Shown: positions 12,601-23,104 of the stretch, in pieces | Numbering within the stretch: position 1 is the first letter of the stretch | Layout: every line of letters starts with the position of its first letter | NCBI RefSeq assembly: GCF_027409185.1 | Contig: NC_084461.1 | Coordinates: forward strand, 139,173,001 to 139,237,000 | Direction: 5' to 3' | Length of the DNA: 64,000 nt | Source of the DNA: Cynocephalus volans | Taxonomy: Eukaryota > Chordata > Mammalia > Dermoptera > Cynocephalidae | The notes under the pieces: model-generated | The model's input: the letters and a program-made list of their open reading frames with translations, nothing else | Databases searched by the model: none | What the model was told of the DNA's origin: nothing | Translations under genes and position numbers: made by a program

Positions 12601-15600
12601 GATGTGGCACAAGAACATATTAGCCAGCTCTAACACTCCCATAATTTACCAATATGGGCAACAGAAAGAGTTAGCTGGGAAAGATAACAGGATTCAGTAT
12701 CACCTTTCACCCTCACAAGGAAAGACAGCTCATTTCTACATTTCTAAAGCGCAGAGATTATATGATACCTGCCCAGACTCAGGAGAGTGGGAAAGATTGG
12801 AGGGCATTAGCAGGCTCTCAGTGGGGAATGTCTGTTTGGTGGTGTTGGTGTCCTCAACCCATTGTCCCAGTTTGTTCAGGCTGCTATAACAAAATACCTC
12901 AGACTGGGTAATTTATAAACAACATAATATTATTGCCTACAATTCTGGAGGCTGGGCCGGTCCAAGATCAAGATGCAGGCAGATTGGCTGTCTGAGGGAC
13001 CTCTCTCTTCCTCACAGATGGCACCTTTTGTGTGTACTTATGTGGGCAAAGGGACAAACAAGCTCCCTTAGGACACTTTTAAAAGGACACTAACCCCATT
13101 CATGAGGGCAGAGCCATCATCTCCCAGATGCCTCATTTCTTAATACCATTGCTTTGGGCATTAGTTATCAACACGAATTTTGAGGGGACACAAACATTCA
13201 GACCATAGCGCTATCTCAGAATGCTCATTAAATACAAGCTTGACAAGGCAGCAGTCTTGTCTCCCAGCTATATTTAAGGTCTGGAACTTGGAGAAAGCAT
13301 GGGTGGCCAACTTGATCTAGATACCAGAAGGCTAGATTAAATTGTTTTAAAGCCCTGGCCCAAGGAATCAAGTCCATTAATAAGTCTGGAGTCAAGACTG
13401 GTTGATTTGATTTATAAAAAAAAGTAATGTGCATATGAATGTTCGCAAATCAAACAAGCTAACCGAGCCAGTCAGGCATACCGATTATAGATATTCTAAG
13501 CAATAGTAATAATTGCTATTGTATCTCTCTCTCCTTGTAACTATGTCCCAAGCCCTTCATCTCATTTAATCCTCACAAGCATTCTCCAAGATCAGTGATA
13601 TTATATCCATTTTACAAATGACAAAACATATTCAGAGAGGGCAGACATTTGTACAAGTCACATAGCTGGTTTGAGTGGCTGGCGACGGCACTCAACTCAG
13701 ATCTGTCTTATTCCAGAGTGTGTGCTCTCAGTAATGCCAATGGTTATCAAGATTCAAATGTTTCCAGGTATTCAGGAAAAAGAATGCAGTTACCTGTTGG
13801 GTGAGAGTACAACGGTGAGCTGGTGGGCTGTGTCCCTGTTTCCCACAGTGTCGTAGACTGGGTTTCTGCTGGCTGAATTGGAGAAGGTGAAGTAGCTACT
13901 GGAATGAAAAAAACAGAAGAACTATGTTCCATTTGTGGAGAAAAATTTGCAGCCACAACAAAAATAAAGAGCAAAATTAAAATCAGGAATTACCATCAAC
14001 TTCCCACAGGGCCTTCACTTAGATTCTTTTAGGAGGCATGCATGGCTCCCACCTACCCACTTCTAGCCCTTTCTCTCCCTGTTAGAAATTTACTCAAAGA
14101 TGGCCTTCAAGCATTACACTGCTATCCAGTTATTTTATTCTCATGAGAACATGTAATCTAGATAATGTTCTAGATAGTCTTATCAAACTACAGGATTATT
14201 TCACCCTTTCTATACTCCTAGGTTCCCTCTAAACATACAAAGCCTACAACAGCACATCTTACGTAGGATATCCACTTAAACTTTTACTTTATTCATTCAA
14301 GTGACATTTCACTTTCAGGGAACAGGGCCTGGGAGGTTGTACCACCTCCCATACCCCCTTCACAAAAGCTCCCATCTGGATTTCCTGGCCTTATTCAAGT
14401 TCCAGATCATCCATACATCTTTCCAGGGAGGTACAAATATTAAACAACACAGAATAGATACTCACAATATTTAATTCCTTGAGGTCTCTTCAAGGTGGGA
14501 ATATTGCCCAATGTCTTGGTCTAGGTAATGATTTGCAACCCTCAAAGCAAGGTTCCTGGTGGACCCTGACCCCGGTTCCTTCTGCATCTGCATTCTAGTC
14601 ATTCCTTTCTGAGGAATGATTTCCTGTGTTCTCTGACTCATCTTTCATTGCTCGCCAAAAAGTTTCCACTAGAAATTCTCCAATACGGGGCTATGTGTCC
14701 CTTCCTTTTCCCGAGATCTCTCCTTTATTTCCTATCAGATAGCTCACCCCACCTGCAGAGTTCCGAGTTTTGTTTGTTTGGTGTCTGGCTGGTATAGGGA
14801 TCCGAACTCTTGACCTTGGTGTTATAATACCATGCGTTAACCAACTGAGCTAACTGATAAGCCCCTTCATCTGCAGAGCTGATCACTTGCCTTTTATAAG
14901 GTCTTTACATGATTCTTCTCCTAAGCACCACAGGGTTTTAGAGCAAATTTGTGGTGGTGCTGGACAAAAACTCCCAATGCTGGGCTTTTCTCATCACCTC
15001 TCATTAGTCTTTCATTTTCCCCTTCACCACCCCAGTCTTGATAAATTCACCTTCAACATCACCCTTTCTCATGTTCTGAACTGCTTTTCCCTTTTTCTCT
15101 ATTGCTCAAACCTATCAGAGGATGTGGCTTTCTTTAGGAGCTAAAAAAAAAGGACAATGCAAGAGAGTCAGATGGTCAGAGTCTTTACCCAAATTAGTTC
15201 TGTGCAAAAGACCTCTTGAGCTTAACTTCTTCCCCAAATTTGGGTCATCTTTCTTTTCTCTCCTGCTCCTACAACCTTACATGCAACTATTCCATGACTA
15301 TTTTAGGCAGCTAACATGTATTAAAGGCACTGAGCACAAGGAGGAGTGTATGTAAAAACGACTGTCCCTGCATTAGATTAGCTTCAGTGTTCACCTCCCT
15401 TCTGTACCATAAAGTTCAACTCTAAATTCCAACTCTTTCAGAAACTATCAGGATAAGAATAAGGCTCAATTGATACTATCCCCCAGGAGGTTGTATGGAC
15501 ATACAAACCAACAATTTTCTTCTAAATACCAACTTTAAATGAAGTTAATAACTTATGCATCTTCACCAAACCAATTCTACTGATCCATTTACCTTAGTAG

Positions 15601-18600
15601 GCATGAACTAAGAATTAAAGTTAAATCAATATTCAGAAAGTCTAACAGATTCTCTAGCATATTCAGCCACCTAGAACAAGCTGTTTTTCTTACAAACTTG
15701 TATAGCTCTAAAGTCCCAGCTATAACCTAAAGCCCTCTCTTCCAAACTCAGCTCATAGCCCAATCCTTCAGATCCCTCCTGGTTAAAAACTGTAAAACTG
15801 CTAAGGGAAAACGTAGGGGGAACATTTCAAGAAGTAGGACTGGGCAAAGACTTTATGAACAAGAGCTCAAAAGCACAAACAACAAAAGAAAAAATAAATA
15901 AATGGGATCATATCAAACTAAAAAGCTTCTGCACAGCAAAAAAATAATCAACAGAGTGAAATGACAACCTACAGAATGGGAGAAAATATTTGCAAACTAC
16001 ATCCAACAAGGGATTAATATCCAGAATATATAAGGAACTCAAGCAACTACACAGTGAAAAAACAAATAACCTAACTAAAAAATGGACAAAGGAGCTGAAT
16101 AGACATTTTTTGAAGGAAGACATACAAATGACCAACAGGCACTTAAAAAAGTGCACAACATCATTAATTATCAGGAAAATGCAAATTAAAACTACATTGA
16201 GATACCACCTCACTCCAGTTAGACTGGCTATAAGCAAAAAGATGATGAATAACAAATGCTGGCAAGGGTGTGGAGAGAAGGGAATGCTCCTGCACTGTTG
16301 GTGGGACTGTAAGTTAGTACAACCACTATGGAAAACAGTACAGAGGTTTCTCAAACAACTATAGATATATCTACCATATGATCCAGCAATCTCACTTCTG
16401 GATACATACCCAAGGGAATGGAAATCATAATGTCGAAGGGATACCTGCACTCCCATGTTCATAGCAGCTCTGTTTACAATAGCCAAGATATGGAACTAAC
16501 CTAAATGTCCATTGACAGATGACTAGATAAGGAAAAGGTGGTATATGTACACCATGGGATACTACTCAGCCAAAAAAAGAAAGAAAGAAATTCTACCATT
16601 TGCAGCAACATAGTAACATGGATGAGCTTGGAGAAAATTATGTTAAGTGAAATAAGCCAGGCACAGAGGAAAAAATACTGCATGTCCTCACTCATAAGTA
16701 AGAGCTAAGAGAGAAAGAAGGAAAGGAAGACCACAGCAATACATTGGACTTGTAGAGGGAGAAAGCACACCTAGGGTTGCTGGGAGTGGGGGGTTGGGGG
16801 GTGGGTTTGGGGACTAATTGGGTGGGGGACATGGGAAATAATCATAATTTGTGGTAATGGGCATGCTGATAGTATTGATCTGACCATCACATTTTGGGCA
16901 CAGGTGGTGACAGTCAGCTTTTTACTCCATGAATATGCATAATCAATAAAAATAAATAAATAAATAAATATACACATGGCTTAATGGGAGTGGAGGGAAA
17001 TCAATATGTTCCATCAGATTTTTCTAGCTAAGAGGCTATGACATTTCTGGTACTCCTCAGAATCCAGAGCTACCTCAAGGGGTCAAAGGGTTTTGGGGGC
17101 TTTGAGAATCGGCAACAAAAGATATCTTTTTAATCACAGAAATAGAAGATTTGAAACTAAACTTGACCTCAGTATGACAAGCTATTTCCCCATCTGTAAG
17201 GCAACTTATTCTCCATTTGTATTAAATGTAAACTCTTATCTGTGGGAAATTTGAAGTATGAACCATATGTCCTGAATTGAAAAAATAAACATCTACTACC
17301 TAAATTCCTTAAATCCTTAAATATGATGTTTACTTTTGCATCAGTATAAATAGCATCTTTTGCATTTCTGTGCTACATAAATAAAGAACCCTTGAAATAA
17401 AACTGTGTAAGTCACTCACTGCTCCCAAAAGACAGGGTAATTGTATAAAGTCTTTTTTAGTGAGGATGTCAAATTAGAACCTATTTATCCAGACGTAAAG
17501 CTCAGTGTTCATGGTGGGGGCTCAATCCGGTAGTTAAAAACCCTACCCCCAAAATCGAATGAACAGAGATTGGGTCCTGACTCAATCATTTTTTACCTGT
17601 ATGACTTTCAGCAATTAGCTTTTAGATTCTGTGTCTCAGTTCCAACAACTATAAAACAGGATTAAATCATACCTACAACGAATATTGTTGTCCTAAGAAT
17701 TAAATGACACAAAGCTAAAGCATGTAGCATGGTGCCTGGTGCATAGGAAAAAGTAAATGTTAGATTCATTGAAACCTTAACCTCAGCTGGAGGGTCCAAC
17801 TTCAGAATAACCTAAATGATCTCTATTCAGAACTCCTTGTAAGGGCACAATCTCATTAGCCTGACCCTTGTTCTCTGGGACATCCTATTTTTTGTCATAA
17901 AGCTGTGCTCAACTGGGCCAGATCCATGCCACCCTTTTTGGATCATTGGCCCAGCTATTTTGGGGTAATTCTGAATCCCTTTGAGAATGAGATAAAAAAG
18001 TCATGGGTTCTCTCACTCTGAAAATGCTTCTATGTACAAAAGATGCATACAATTTGTGAAGGGGGAAGGACCACAGATTCTGTGAAGCCCATGTTTGGAG
18101 CCCAGGTAAGAACCCTGACCCTAGACTGTATTTCTGCCTTGACACATGGACCTGGATAGTCTACAGCCTCTCATTAGAAGGCCTCCGGGCTTTGAAACAC
18201 ATCCATTTTACCTGGTTTGTGGTTCTGTGTGGGTGCTGGTGTTGGAAGAGCAGAGGTAGAGACTCTAGGTGATGTTGGAACACTTGTTTTTCCCACTAGA
18301 GTTAGAAACGACATGAAAGCAAAGATCAAGAAGCAAGAAACTAGAACCTCATGCTGGAACTCTAGGCAGGAGGATCTCTCCTGAACTCTTGCTCTTTGCC
18401 ATTGGTCATCTGGAATCTGTGACAGGGTAGGGCTTTGAAGGCCTGCTCACAAAACAAAAGAAAACAAAACAAAACAAAAAAAGGAAGCAACTGCATTGAA
18501 AGGGAGGCGAAAACAGATATCTCATATTTGCATTGAAGGACTTTTTAGAAGGCCAGTCATGCAGATTTGCAGATGTGTGTATCTTCATAAACATCTCTGT

Positions 18601-21600
18601 GAGGCAGGGGAAGTGCCTAGAGCCTGGAATTGTTCTGTGTCCTCTCGGTGAATGACTGAGACGTAAATAGTAGTCCTCAGGCCCAGAATGTTTACCTAAT
18701 AAAGAGCGCTCAGTTCAGTCAGTCCTGAGTGTACACACCCAGTGGATCTGCATCTTAACTGAGGGGCAACTCCTGCCCATTAGCCTACGCTAGACAACAG
18801 GGGAGGGCCAGCACAAAAGACTTACACTTTCTGTTAAAAGGTGGACAAAATCTTTTAAGGTTTCTTCCCACCTAAGAGATCATTTACAAATTTACAAGAG
18901 GTAATAACCTCTTCCAAAGTCAGAAGTGCTATAGGAATCCAAACAGCTGACCGAAGGTCTCAGAGCTACCCAGAGAGAGATCCAAGACTAGAATGAAACA
19001 GAAAGCCTGTTACACAAGCAGTCAATGAAGAATGACTTAAAGGTGATATATTGACACAGCAGTACCTTATATTATCCACTTTTTATGTTTGAATTCCATT
19101 CAAGTTTTAAGATGTTAAAAATAGACATTTTAACATTCTTCTAAGATAAAATTTCAGAGAAAAGCGGCAGTTTTTTAAGTTGAATAAATTCAGCTTGATA
19201 AAAATATTCACTATATTCCATTATGTCACAATGAATGCTATTTCATGGACAACTAGCACATTTGAAGCACTACTTTAGGAGATAGTTTACTGATTCTACT
19301 CGATGGCCTTGAATCAAGGTTGGTCTTATAACTTCATCTACACAAATGAAAGTTATCCTATTTCCCAAGAGCAAGAGTTTATTGGAAAACAGGATTATAG
19401 AAATTTCCTCTTTCCCTACAAAGGCAGAGAGAAAATTACTACCAAACAGAAAACTCAGTTAATCCACATGAAATGATCAAAGAAAAGAAGACAAGCTTAC
19501 CTGGTTTAATCTCCAGTGACAAGGTGACTTTCATGTCATTGAACCACCCACTGTGTTCAACACGGCAACAGTACAGGCCACTGTCAGCCTCAGCTGCATT
19601 CTCTATGGTCAAAGACACGTTCCCTTTCAAAAGATTCCCCATTAGCTGATAACGCATGTGCTTCCAAAAGGTGACTTGAGATCCATCAGTCCAGATAATA
19701 TCATCTGAGCATTTAAACATAGGACATTCCCCTCGGCCCCAGCACATGGACGTGACCTTTCCGTTAGCCACTGAATAGGTACAGGGCAGCGTGACAGGCT
19801 GCCCCACCATCCCACTCACTTTTGTATAAGAAACTACAGCATCTGCAGTAAAGAGAAGAGAAACAGAGAATGAGGCCTCAATATTTTCTTAAATTCCTTT
19901 TGTACTTTTTAATTAATTAATTAATTTTTTTTTTGGTGTCGTTTTCTTTGTAAGCATGACCTTATAGCTTGAATTTTTTAATTTGAATATTATAAACATT
20001 TTTATGTTAGCATATTCTTCATTAATACTATTAGGTAGTAAATATATTTGTGGATAAAATAATTTATTGTACTATATAATATTCAAGCTGTTTCTCATTT
20101 TTACCATTGTAAATAATATCCCAAAATCTTTCTACAAAAAACTTTTCTGTATTTAGGCTTTCAAAAGAATAGTTTCTAAGAGAGAAATTACTAGGATAAA
20201 GGACAGGAATATTTTCAGTCTTCTGAAGAATATGACCAAATTTCTTTCCAAAGGTTTGAACCAAATGACACTCAGGTAATACATGAATGTGCATTTCACC
20301 CTGTGTTTGCCAGGAATCTGCTTGTTATTGATTTTTAAATTGGTAATACATGCACGTGGCTTTTTAAAATGAAAACAGCACCAAAGGGTGTGTAGTGAAA
20401 AGTCTCCCTCCACTTCAAGTGTCCCAGTCCCCTCTCCCAGATTCAATCACTTTATCAGTGGAAATGCATTTTTAAAAAAATCAATTCTATTGCATTTAAA
20501 TTTCAAATTGTTGATTTTTATTGCAATTTTTAAACTGCTGTTGCAAATGAAATCATCTCACATCTTCCTCCCCCACCGCCCCCAAAAAAGCACAGGTAAT
20601 GTTTTATTTAAAATATTGTTGACTTAAAGGCAGAAGTCTAATAAACTTTGGAAATCAGTTTTTAGAAAATAGGTTTATAATACTTGCAAGAGGAGCCGAG
20701 ACTCATTATGGGCTTTAGGATCAGTCCAAAAAAAAAATCTAAGCAAGGGTCCCTTCTTGTAAATTGACGACATCCCAGTGAGCAAGGCCCACTTACCCAG
20801 GTAAAACCACAGAATTGGAGGGTATTCAATCAAGTACAAAATTATGCCACTTAACCCAAAACCAAAACCAAAACCTCTCTTTTGGGGTAGTAGAATAAAA
20901 ACCCTGTTGCCAAATGCATTCAAGGTGGCCCTTAAAAGAAATCTGAGATTCACTAACTAATCATATTTAGAACTGGGCTGTGAGTTTGGAAAATACTCTG
21001 GGTAAAAAATACTCATTGTTATATAAAAGAAGAGTATATATATTTCTCACTGGAATTCTGATAACTTAATTTTGACTAAGATCATTTTTTTTTATTACAA
21101 ATATAATGCATGCTATTATAATTAGGTTATAAAAGTACGTAATAAAAAATGAACTTTCCCCTGTAATACTACTCTCCGGAAATTAGTTTTTAAAATTTAG
21201 AATATGTCTATTCCAATTTTCCCCCTATTTCATAGGATGTTTTGAATTAAAATATTTAAATAAAATAATTGAACATGGTAAAAAAAAAATCAAAATGCAC
21301 AAAAGAGTACAATGAAGGGCTAACTCTCCCCTCCACCCCATCTCTCATCCCCCACCACCCCACTGTTACTATTCCTCATATACTTGTGTCTATTCATACC
21401 CACCCCTTTTTTGTTTAAATACAAATGGCAACACGTGACACACTGTTCTGCATCTTGCCTTGCTCTCTTGGCCATGGATTTATATTTCAAAGTAGTTAAG
21501 CAGTTTCTTTAGAGTAAGATTTCATCCTGGTTCTCTGCTCACTAGTTAACCCATAACCATCCAATAAGGCCCAAGGAACTCCATCTTCCTCCCCAACTCT

Positions 21601-21713
21601 TACCCCACATCCTTCCACTCCTCTGTCCTCTGGACTTCCAACTCCCCCAGCCCACCTACTCACTTACCTGTCAGAAGCAGTATGAGGCTTAAGATGACTT
21701 CCTGAGGGTGCAT
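3021..21713 (-). CDS. HAVCR1: HAVCR1 (TIM-1), complete 8-exon coding region
   Basis: Type I membrane receptor of the TIM family. In other mammals it binds phosphatidylserine on apoptotic cells and co-stimulates T cells, and it is named for its use as the hepatitis A virus receptor. Coding exons, 5' to 3' on the minus strand: 21713-21668, 19842-19501, 18295-18212, 13898-13794, 10350-10295, 7454-7343, 5947-5911, 3135-3021 (897 nt, 298 aa). All introns are GT-AG and the phases run 1,1,1,1,0,1,2. Layout: signal peptide in about the first 20 residues, IgV to about residue 125, short Ser/Thr/Pro stalk to about 220, TM about 226-247, tail with Tyr288 and Tyr295. The WFND phosphatidylserine/metal-binding motif and all six IgV cysteines are present. 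Human TIM-1 is about 360 aa; the difference lies mainly in the missing mucin repeats. Identity is very secure; splice sites are by inspection. Confidence 0.93.
3682..3752 (+). repeat. tRNA-Ile-derived SINE, internally shortened
   Basis: Begins ggctggccagttagatcag (A-box part) and jumps to a B-box-like piece and 'tgccagccacc' plus an A-rich tail. It is flanked by a 15-bp duplication, 3667-3681 and 3753-3767, with one mismatch (aaaaatctaactgtg versus aaaaatcttactgtg), so its boundaries are firm. Confidence 0.82.
4580..4790 (+). repeat. MIR-like SINE
   Basis: The core block 'tctgaacctgtctcc...tttgtaaaatgagaataataatagtgcc' and the following 'ttgctgtgaagag' match the MIR core order on the plus strand. 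Confidence 0.7.
5504..5676 (-). repeat. Dimeric tRNA-Ile SINE (CYN-like) with perfect TSDs
   Basis: Read on the minus strand it has two tRNA-like halves in tandem. Each has an A-box-like gtggctcactcgg / ttgctcactggg, an anticodon-region block (ctgataacacc / ctgacaacacc) and a B box (gggttcggatcc / gggttaagatcc), followed by an A-tail (T-run 5504-5521 on plus). Perfect 15-bp target duplications tgaggtgctccttct lie at 5489-5503 and 5677-5691. The Ile-like anticodon block and dimer form fit the colugo CYN family; the family name is inferred. Confidence 0.85.
5911..5947 (-). CDS. HAVCR1: HAVCR1 coding exon 7: juxtamembrane mini-exon
   Basis: A 37-nt exon, phase 1 to 2, acceptor TTTAG, donor GTAAGC. 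It encodes [12 protein letters not shown] plus a split Arg codon, matching human KKYFFKKEVQQL. It supplies exactly the phase change needed between the exons on either side, and HAVCR2 has a 37-nt exon in the same place. Confidence 0.86.
6614..6656. repeat. (CA)n microsatellite
   Basis: About 21 uninterrupted CA units in HAVCR1 intron 6. The Cys-Val runs in the overlapping minus-strand frames are only its translation. Confidence 0.97.
7095..7290 (-). repeat. MIR-like SINE
   Basis: Plus strand reads 'cttaccatatgccagacacc', 'atttaaatctcctatccccc' and 'ttttacaaatgagaatttca' in the order expected for a reverse-oriented MIR. It ends just before the HAVCR1 transmembrane exon. Confidence 0.75.
7343..7454 (-). 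CDS. HAVCR1: HAVCR1 coding exon 6: transmembrane segment
   Basis: A 112-nt exon, phase 0 to 1, acceptor CCTTAG, donor GTAAGT. After [10 protein letters not shown] (human TTKGIYAGV) comes a hydrophobic stretch of about 22 residues (226-247) ending at IVK, so this exon spans the membrane. Confidence 0.93.
7455..10294. other. HAVCR1 intron 5
   Basis: 2.8 kb. One plus-strand MIR at about 8195-8300, then AT-rich sequence at 8520-8880 of the type found in old L1 3' regions. No coding signal. Confidence 0.65.
8195..8300 (+). repeat. MIR-like SINE
   Basis: 'tctggagtcagaatcccagc', 'cactgtgtgaccatggacaa' and 'ttacttagtctctctgaacc' are the MIR core in plus orientation. Confidence 0.82.
10295..10350 (-). 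CDS. HAVCR1: HAVCR1 coding exon 5: membrane-proximal stalk
   Basis: A 56-nt exon, phase 1 to 0, with acceptor GAGCAG and donor GTAAGT. It encodes [19 protein letters not shown], which aligns with human DGNDTVTESSDGLWNNNQT. NGT and NQT are potential N-glycosylation sites. Confidence 0.92.
10520..10674. mobile_element. Small non-autonomous DNA transposon (MITE-like)
   Basis: About 150 bp bounded by perfect 11-bp inverted repeats: attcttaacct at 10526-10536 and aggttaagaat at 10658-10668. Size and ends resemble ancient mammalian hAT-type elements. No coding capacity. Confidence 0.72.
11730..11955 (-). repeat. MIR-like SINE
   Basis: 'aagcactttacactgtg', 'acacacagctagtaactgg' and 'ggcctccccagtcc' occur in the order of a reversed MIR. 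Confidence 0.6.
12868..13206 (+). repeat. Old interspersed repeat (family not assigned)
   Basis: Begins with 'ggctgctataacaaaatacc' and 'agactgggtaatttataaac' and ends 'gaggggacacaaacattcag'. A related copy with the same start and end blocks is at 23105-23530. The family is a common mammalian one that I do not name with confidence. Confidence 0.7.
13545..13735 (-). repeat. MIR-like SINE
   Basis: 'atctcatttaatcctcacaa' followed by 'ccattttacaaatgacaaaa' and 'gtcacatagctgg' is a reversed MIR. It lies about 60 bp from HAVCR1 exon 4. Confidence 0.8.
13794..13898 (-). CDS. HAVCR1: HAVCR1 coding exon 4: stalk
   Basis: A 105-nt phase 1-1 exon. It encodes [20 protein letters not shown] followed by a PTSSPLYSH segment. 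These align with the human TIM-1 stalk around QPAETHPTTLQ and PTSSPLYSY. The Ser/Thr content suggests O-glycosylation. Confidence 0.92.
14766..14866 (-). repeat. tRNA-Ile-derived SINE
   Basis: On the plus strand: T-rich tail, 'ctggctggtatagggatccg' (reverse B box), 'ttggtgttataataccatg' (reverse anticodon region) and 'ccaactgagctaactgataa' (reverse A box). Flanks share 'ctgcagag' at 14753-14760 and 14871-14878, the probable target duplication. Confidence 0.8.
15784..16975 (+). mobile_element. 5'-truncated L1 (ORF2 C-terminal end and 3' UTR)
   Basis: From 'taaaaactgtaaaactgcta' onward the sequence follows the last fifth of L1 ORF2 and is clearly homologous to 61975-62880 of the intact L1 in this window. 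An open piece (15990-16364) still encodes the CX3CX7HX4C knuckle region ([18 protein letters not shown]). It ends in an (AAAT)n-rich tail at 16945-16971. ORF2 is broken and the element is dead. Confidence 0.92.
17560..17765 (+). repeat. MIR-like SINE
   Basis: 'gggtcctgactcaatcattt', 'tctgtgtctcagttcc' and 'aattaaatgacacaaagcta' follow the MIR core and tail order. Confidence 0.7.
18212..18295 (-). CDS. HAVCR1: HAVCR1 coding exon 3: short mucin stalk
   Basis: An 84-nt (28-codon), phase 1-1 exon after a TCTAG acceptor, ending in a GTAAAA donor. It is rich in Ser, Thr and Pro and ends in the segment QNHKP, which matches QNHEP in human TIM-1 just before the next exon. The long run of VPTTT-type repeats that fills this exon in human TIM-1 is absent. 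The HAVCR2 mucin exon is also 84 nt. Confidence 0.88.
18296..19500. other. HAVCR1 intron 2
   Basis: 1.2 kb with no confident repeat except a short A/AAAC-rich run at about 18448-18482. Confidence 0.65.
19501..19842 (-). CDS. HAVCR1: HAVCR1 coding exon 2: IgV domain
   Basis: A 342-nt exon, acceptor CTGCAG and donor GTAAG, phase 1 to 1. It carries the six cysteines typical of TIM IgV domains (in [16 protein letters not shown] and YCC), the DSGLYCC strand-F signature, and WFNDM in the FG loop, where the Asn and Asp coordinate the metal ion that holds phosphatidylserine. NVS is a potential N-glycosylation site. The exon ends at LEIKP. The FG-loop sequence is TIM-1-like rather than TIM-3-like. 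Confidence 0.96.
19843..21667. other. HAVCR1 intron 1
   Basis: 1.8 kb, AT-rich, with AATT and T runs at 19908-19934. The stretches 19975-20640 and 21080-21520 look like weathered L1 3'-type sequence, without a defined boundary. Confidence 0.55.
21668..21713 (-). CDS. HAVCR1: HAVCR1 coding exon 1: start codon and signal peptide
   Basis: Encodes [15 protein letters not shown] plus the first base of the next codon, close to the start of human TIM-1. The donor is a consensus GTAAG at 21667-21663. An AG preceded by attc lies about 12 nt before the ATG, so an untranslated first exon further upstream is likely, but I could not place it. Confidence 0.93.
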
Positions 21714-22309
21714 TATGGTATCAGCCTGAATTAAAATGAGAAGATAGACTGGTATCTGGACAAATCTTAATTCTCAGATTGCAACTTCTCCTTTCACCCT
21801 GACTGGTGAATCACATGCACCTCCCCTGCTGGGGATGAGAGAAGACCACGTGTTAGCTCCAGATGGCTGAAGGCTCTGCACCTTCTGATGGACAGAGAAA
21901 ACCGCCCTTGGAAACAGCCCCTTATTTCCCAGCTCCTTCCCCACACACAGTGTCCCAACTGACTCCTGGTCCTGACAAAAGAGATGAGAGCAAACAGGAA
22001 AGAAACTGGAGGCAGAGACAAACAGTGTGGCTCAATGGCACAGCACTATAGCAAAGACCGGCCTTCCAATGTCAGAGATGCACTTGATTTGGGCCATGTG
22101 CTGGTCATAGGGCCCTTTCTGCTTTGTGGCCACAATGATCAGTCCCTAGCTTCAACCAGTCATATTGCTAAGTTTGCCATTGGCAAGATGAATTGAGCAA
22201 GCATGTGAGTCACTCTGCCTGACCATTCATGCTACTGGGCACAGTGACTCACCCTGCATCTTACTGAGGGATGTCAAGAGAACGCTTCAGGAAACGGAAG
22301 TCTGGACCA

Positions 22310-22450
22310 GACTGGGGTTCAGATCCAAGCTCTGCCATTCACAAAGCTGCGTAAACCTTAGAGTTACTGAGCCCCCACACTTTGATTTCCTTGTTTGTAA
22401 AGTAGCACTAAAAATACTTGCTCTGTCTCCCTCAAAGTTGTAGTATAATG
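22310..22450 (+). repeat. MIR-like SINE
   Basis: 'ggggttcagatccaagctct' followed by 'gccattcacaaagctg' and 'tttccttgtttgtaaagtag' is a plus-strand MIR. Confidence 0.78.
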
Positions 22451-22544
22451 AGCAAAAGGGCTATGGGAGAACTCTAAAAACTAAAGCCAAATATGCATTA
22501 ATAACACTAGCTTAGGTTTTTGGAGCGAATTTACTAGGCAGCAG

Positions 22545-22700
22545 GCTCCATGCCAAGCACCCATACGCATTTAATCCTCACGGAACACATTGGGTAGGTG
22601 TTGTTATTCATCCCATTCATGGATGAGGAAGCTGAGGCTCGGGGGGGCTTATGCCAGCTTGGATTCCGGCCTTTCTGGCCCTTAAGTTTTGCTCTTAATC
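22545..22700 (-). repeat. MIR-like SINE
   Basis: 'gcatttaatcctcacggaac', 'gggtaggtgttgttattcat' and 'gatgaggaagctgaggctcg' form a reversed MIR next to the plus-strand one. Confidence 0.78.
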
Positions 22701-23104
22701 ATTAAACTGTGCAAACACAAGTAACCCTGCCTAGTACTTCATTCATACCCCTCTAGTCTAAAGATTCAATAACTTCCTTCCATGAGGCAATGGTGCTCCA
22801 TGGCTGGCCTTCCTACTGCCCATGACAGGCTTCATGGAGAAGTGGGTGGTCTTGGCATACTATGGCCACAGGTCCCACATTGCCTGGGAGTAGGAACCCC
22901 AAACCTCAGCAGCCTCTGTACACAGAAGAAATCTGAATCCTGATGCTACAAACTGGTGTCCCAAAGGCTATATTGGGCCTGCAGAAGTGTTTTGCATGGC
23001 AGTGTTTAAAAGTTTATTTCTAATTGATGGCCAAAACTTAAAAATCCAGAGAGTCCACAAGAAACTCAGCTTTCAGACTTTCTGTGATAAAATTAGATGG
23101 CAAC

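Larger units (their letters stand above)
10351..13793. other. HAVCR1 intron 4
   Basis: 3.4 kb. It contains a small inverted-repeat element (10520-10674), short GTAT/TA runs (about 10845-10865 and 11585-11640), a minus-strand MIR (about 11730-11955), an old interspersed repeat (12868-13206) and another MIR (about 13545-13735). Confidence 0.7.
13899..18211. other. HAVCR1 intron 3
   Basis: 4.3 kb, the largest HAVCR1 intron. It holds a tRNA SINE (14766-14866), a 5'-truncated L1 (15784-16975) and a MIR (about 17560-17765). The stretch 14887-15780 has no recognised element. Confidence 0.75.

Noticed and set aside
15908-16486. 192-codon minus-strand frame
   Set aside because: Antisense of the ORF2 fragment of the truncated L1; the same shadow appears at 62092-62733 in the intact L1.
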